This document shows positions 6,840 through 8,561 of a stretch of DNA of 8,561 nucleotides, one piece after another. Every line of letters starts with the position of its first letter. The first letter of the stretch is position 1. The position numbers were made by a program, and so were the translations under genes. Below the pieces are notes generated by a model. The model made no database searches. It was not told where the DNA came from and saw nothing but the letters and a program-made list of their open reading frames with translations. The stretch is from NCBI GenBank assembly GCA_003514205.1, contig DORQ01000257.1, positions 741-9,301 of the forward strand, given 5' to 3'. The DNA is from Acidimicrobiaceae bacterium (GTDB taxonomy: Bacteria > Actinomycetota > Acidimicrobiia > Acidimicrobiales > Microtrichaceae).

Positions 6840-8561
6840 ATGAACCCTGCCGCATCAACTCCCCTCTCGCTCGTCCAGGCTGTCTACGCGACTTGTGAAG
6901 CCAACCTCGCCGCTGCGAGAACACAACTCGGCCGTCCGCTCACGCTGTCCGAGAAGATCCTGTTCAATCACCTCGACGCGAGCTCCTGGTCAGAGGTCGA
7001 TCGCGGCATTTCCTACAACGACCTTCGACCTGATCGAGTTGCGATGCAGGATGCGACTGCCCAGATGGCGCTGCTGCAGTTCATGACAGCGGGCCTGCCA
7101 ACGGTGGCCGTGCCATCAACGGTGCATTGCGACCACCTCATTCAGGCGAAGGAGAACGCCAAGGTTGACCTTCTTGCGGCCGAGCAGGGCAACAGCGAGG
7201 TGTATGCCTTCCTCGAGTCGGTCTCCGCGAAGTACGGCATCGGTTTTTGGGGACCGGGGTCAGGCATCATCCACCAGGTAGTGCTTGAACAGTACGCATT
7301 CCCAGGCGGGATGATGGTAGGGACCGATAGCCACACCCCGAACGCCGGTGGTCTCGGGATGATTGCAATTGGCGTGGGTGGAGCCGATGCGGTGGATGTG
7401 ATGACCGGCTTCCCGTTCAACGTGCGTTGGCCGAAGTTGATCGGGGTCCACCTCACCGGATCCCTCAGCGGCTGGACCTCACCCAAAGACATCATCCTCA
7501 AGGTCGCAGACATCCTCACCGTCAAAGGTGGAACAGGCGCCATTGTTGAATACTTCGGCGAGGGCGCCAACTCCTTGAGCTGCACCGGCAAAGCGACGAT
7601 CTGCAACATGGGCGCCGAGATCGGCGCAACCACCTCCCTGTTCGGCTACGACGAGAAAATGAGTGCGTACCTGGCATCCACCGGCCGAGCAGACTTGGCC
7701 GCCGCCGCCGATGCGGCAGCTGAGCATCTGCGGGCCGACCCCGAGGTAGTGAGCAATCCTGGGGAATTCTTCGACCAGGTCATCGAGATCAACCTCGACG
7801 AACTCCGCCCCCGCATCAATGGACCCCACACACCCGACCTGTCCCGAGAGGTGTCCGACCTCGGAGAAGAAGCCAAAGCACAAGGCTGGCCTCTGAAGAT
7901 CAGCTCTGCACTCGTCGGAAGCTGCACAAACTCCTCATATGAAGACATCACCCGGGCGGCCTCCATTCTGCGCTTCGCTGCTGCCAACGGGCTGAAGGTG
8001 AAGGTGCCACTGCTCATCACGCCGGGCTCCGAGCAGGTCCGTGCAACCATCGAGCGAGACGGGCTCCTCGCCACCTTCGAAGAAGCAGGCGCAACCGTGC
8101 TCGCCAATGCGTGCGGACCGTGCATTGGACAGTGGGCGCGACCAGAGGAAGTCACGAGCACACCAAACACGATCGTCACGAGCTACAACCGCAACTTCCC
8201 CAAGCGAAATGATGGATCTCCAAACACCTTGGCCTTCGTGACCTCCCCCGAGACCGTGGTCGCGTTGGCACTTGCGGGCACACTCGACTTCGACCCTCTC
8301 AGCCAACCGTTGATCAGCGACTCCGGCGCCGAGGTGATGCTGAATGTTCCCGTTGGCCTTGAGCTTCCTGCCGCCGGGTTCACGCCGGGGGCGAACACCT
8401 TCATCGCGCCACCCGCCGATGCCAGTGCTGTCACTGTGGTCGTTTCGCCAACCTCGGATCGACTCCAGCTGCTGGAGCCGTTTGAGCCATGGGATGGGAA
8501 CGACTTCCTCGACCTGCCGATTCTCCTGAAGGCGAAAGGCAAATGCACCACCGACCACATC
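6840..8561 (+). CDS. acn: Aconitate hydratase, mitochondrial (ACO2) type, 3' end missing
   Basis: Aconitase interconverts citrate and isocitrate through cis-aconitate in the TCA cycle, using a [4Fe-4S] cluster in the cytoplasm. The frame is open from ATG 6840 to the window edge, giving 574 residues. Mammalian ACO2 is about 780, so roughly 170-190 residues of the C-terminal swivel domain lie outside. Near-identical ACO2 motifs are visible: [19 protein letters not shown] (63-81), [11 protein letters not shown] (91-101), GTDSHTPN (161-168), [42 protein letters not shown] with cluster ligand Cys362, [10 protein letters not shown] with ligands Cys425 and Cys428, [20 protein letters not shown] and KGKCTTDHI at the edge. 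It clearly belongs to the mitochondrial-type subfamily rather than the IRP1/AcnA type usual in actinobacteria or the AcnB type. There is no organelle-type presequence. The divergent GntR gene and the ACTTGTA boxes upstream point to dedicated control. Confidence 0.97.
   Translation, partial: MNPAASTPLSLVQAVYATCEANLAAARTQLGRPLTLSEKILFNHLDASSWSEVDRGISYNDLRPDRVAMQDATAQMALLQFMTAGLPTVAVPSTVHCDHLIQAKENAKVDLLAAEQGNSEVYAFLESVSAKYGIGFWGPGSGIIHQVVLEQYAFPGGMMVGTDSHTPNAGGLGMIAIGVGGADAVDVMTGFPFNVRWPKLIGVHLTGSLSGWTSPKDIILKVADILTVKGGTGAIVEYFGEGANSLSCTGKATICNMGAEIGATTSLFGYDEKMSAYLASTGRADLAAAADAAAEHLRADPEVVSNPGEFFDQVIEINLDELRPRINGPHTPDLSREVSDLGEEAKAQGWPLKISSALVGSCTNSSYEDITRAASILRFAAANGLKVKVPLLITPGSEQVRATIERDGLLATFEEAGATVLANACGPCIGQWARPEEVTSTPNTIVTSYNRNFPKRNDGSPNTLAFVTSPETVVALALAGTLDFDPLSQPLISDSGAEVMLNVPVGLELPAAGFTPGANTFIAPPADASAVTVVVSPTSDRLQLLEPFEPWDGNDFLDLPILLKAKGKCTTDHI

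Noticed and set aside
6731..6841. N-terminal extension of the GntR protein to an ATG at 6841
   Set aside because: It would run through the ACTTGTA repeats and overlap the aconitase start; the added 37 residues do not resemble GntR proteins, and GGAG supports the ATG at 6730.
7142..8560. Several long minus-strand open frames opposite the aconitase
   Set aside because: The plus-strand frame is an unmistakable aconitase; the opposite frames are shadows caused by codon bias.

Overview
The window looks like chromosomal DNA of a fairly GC-rich (by eye a little under 60 percent), free-living bacterium. It is most likely an actinomycetote. The coaE-uvrB pair is a characteristic actinobacterial neighbourhood, and the NarL-type two-component pair and the HutC-type GntR regulator fit that group. 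Acidimicrobiia would be my guess within the phylum, but that is inference; no rRNA or other marker is present. There is no mobile element, CRISPR array, tRNA or rRNA, and no gene-free stretch longer than about 130 bases.

Layout: (1) Positions 43-2817, minus strand: coaE (last step of coenzyme A synthesis) followed by uvrB (nucleotide excision repair), 66 bases apart. (2) Positions 2947-5441, plus strand: a membrane histidine kinase with a GAF domain, overlapping by 4 bases a NarL/FixJ response regulator. (3) Positions 5473-6730, minus strand: a HutC-type GntR/UTRA repressor gene followed after 10 bases by a small lipoprotein with a collagen-like Gly-X-Y tail. (4) From 6840 to the right edge, plus strand: the first 574 codons of an aconitase of the mitochondrial (ACO2) type, cut by the window end.

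The most informative part is the 109-base divergent region between the GntR gene and the aconitase. It holds four copies of ACTTGTA, arranged as two pairs with an 11-base period; the pairs start 31 bases apart, about three helical turns. These look like twin operators for the divergent repressor and suggest local, ligand-responsive control of a TCA-cycle enzyme. The inducer cannot be read from sequence.

Short tandem duplications recur in the window: 19 bases at the uvrB 3' end, 15 bases in the kinase N-terminus, and 22 bases spanning the lipoprotein stop codon. I see no convincing wholly new system. The GntR-lipoprotein/aconitase control module is the best candidate for something undescribed.
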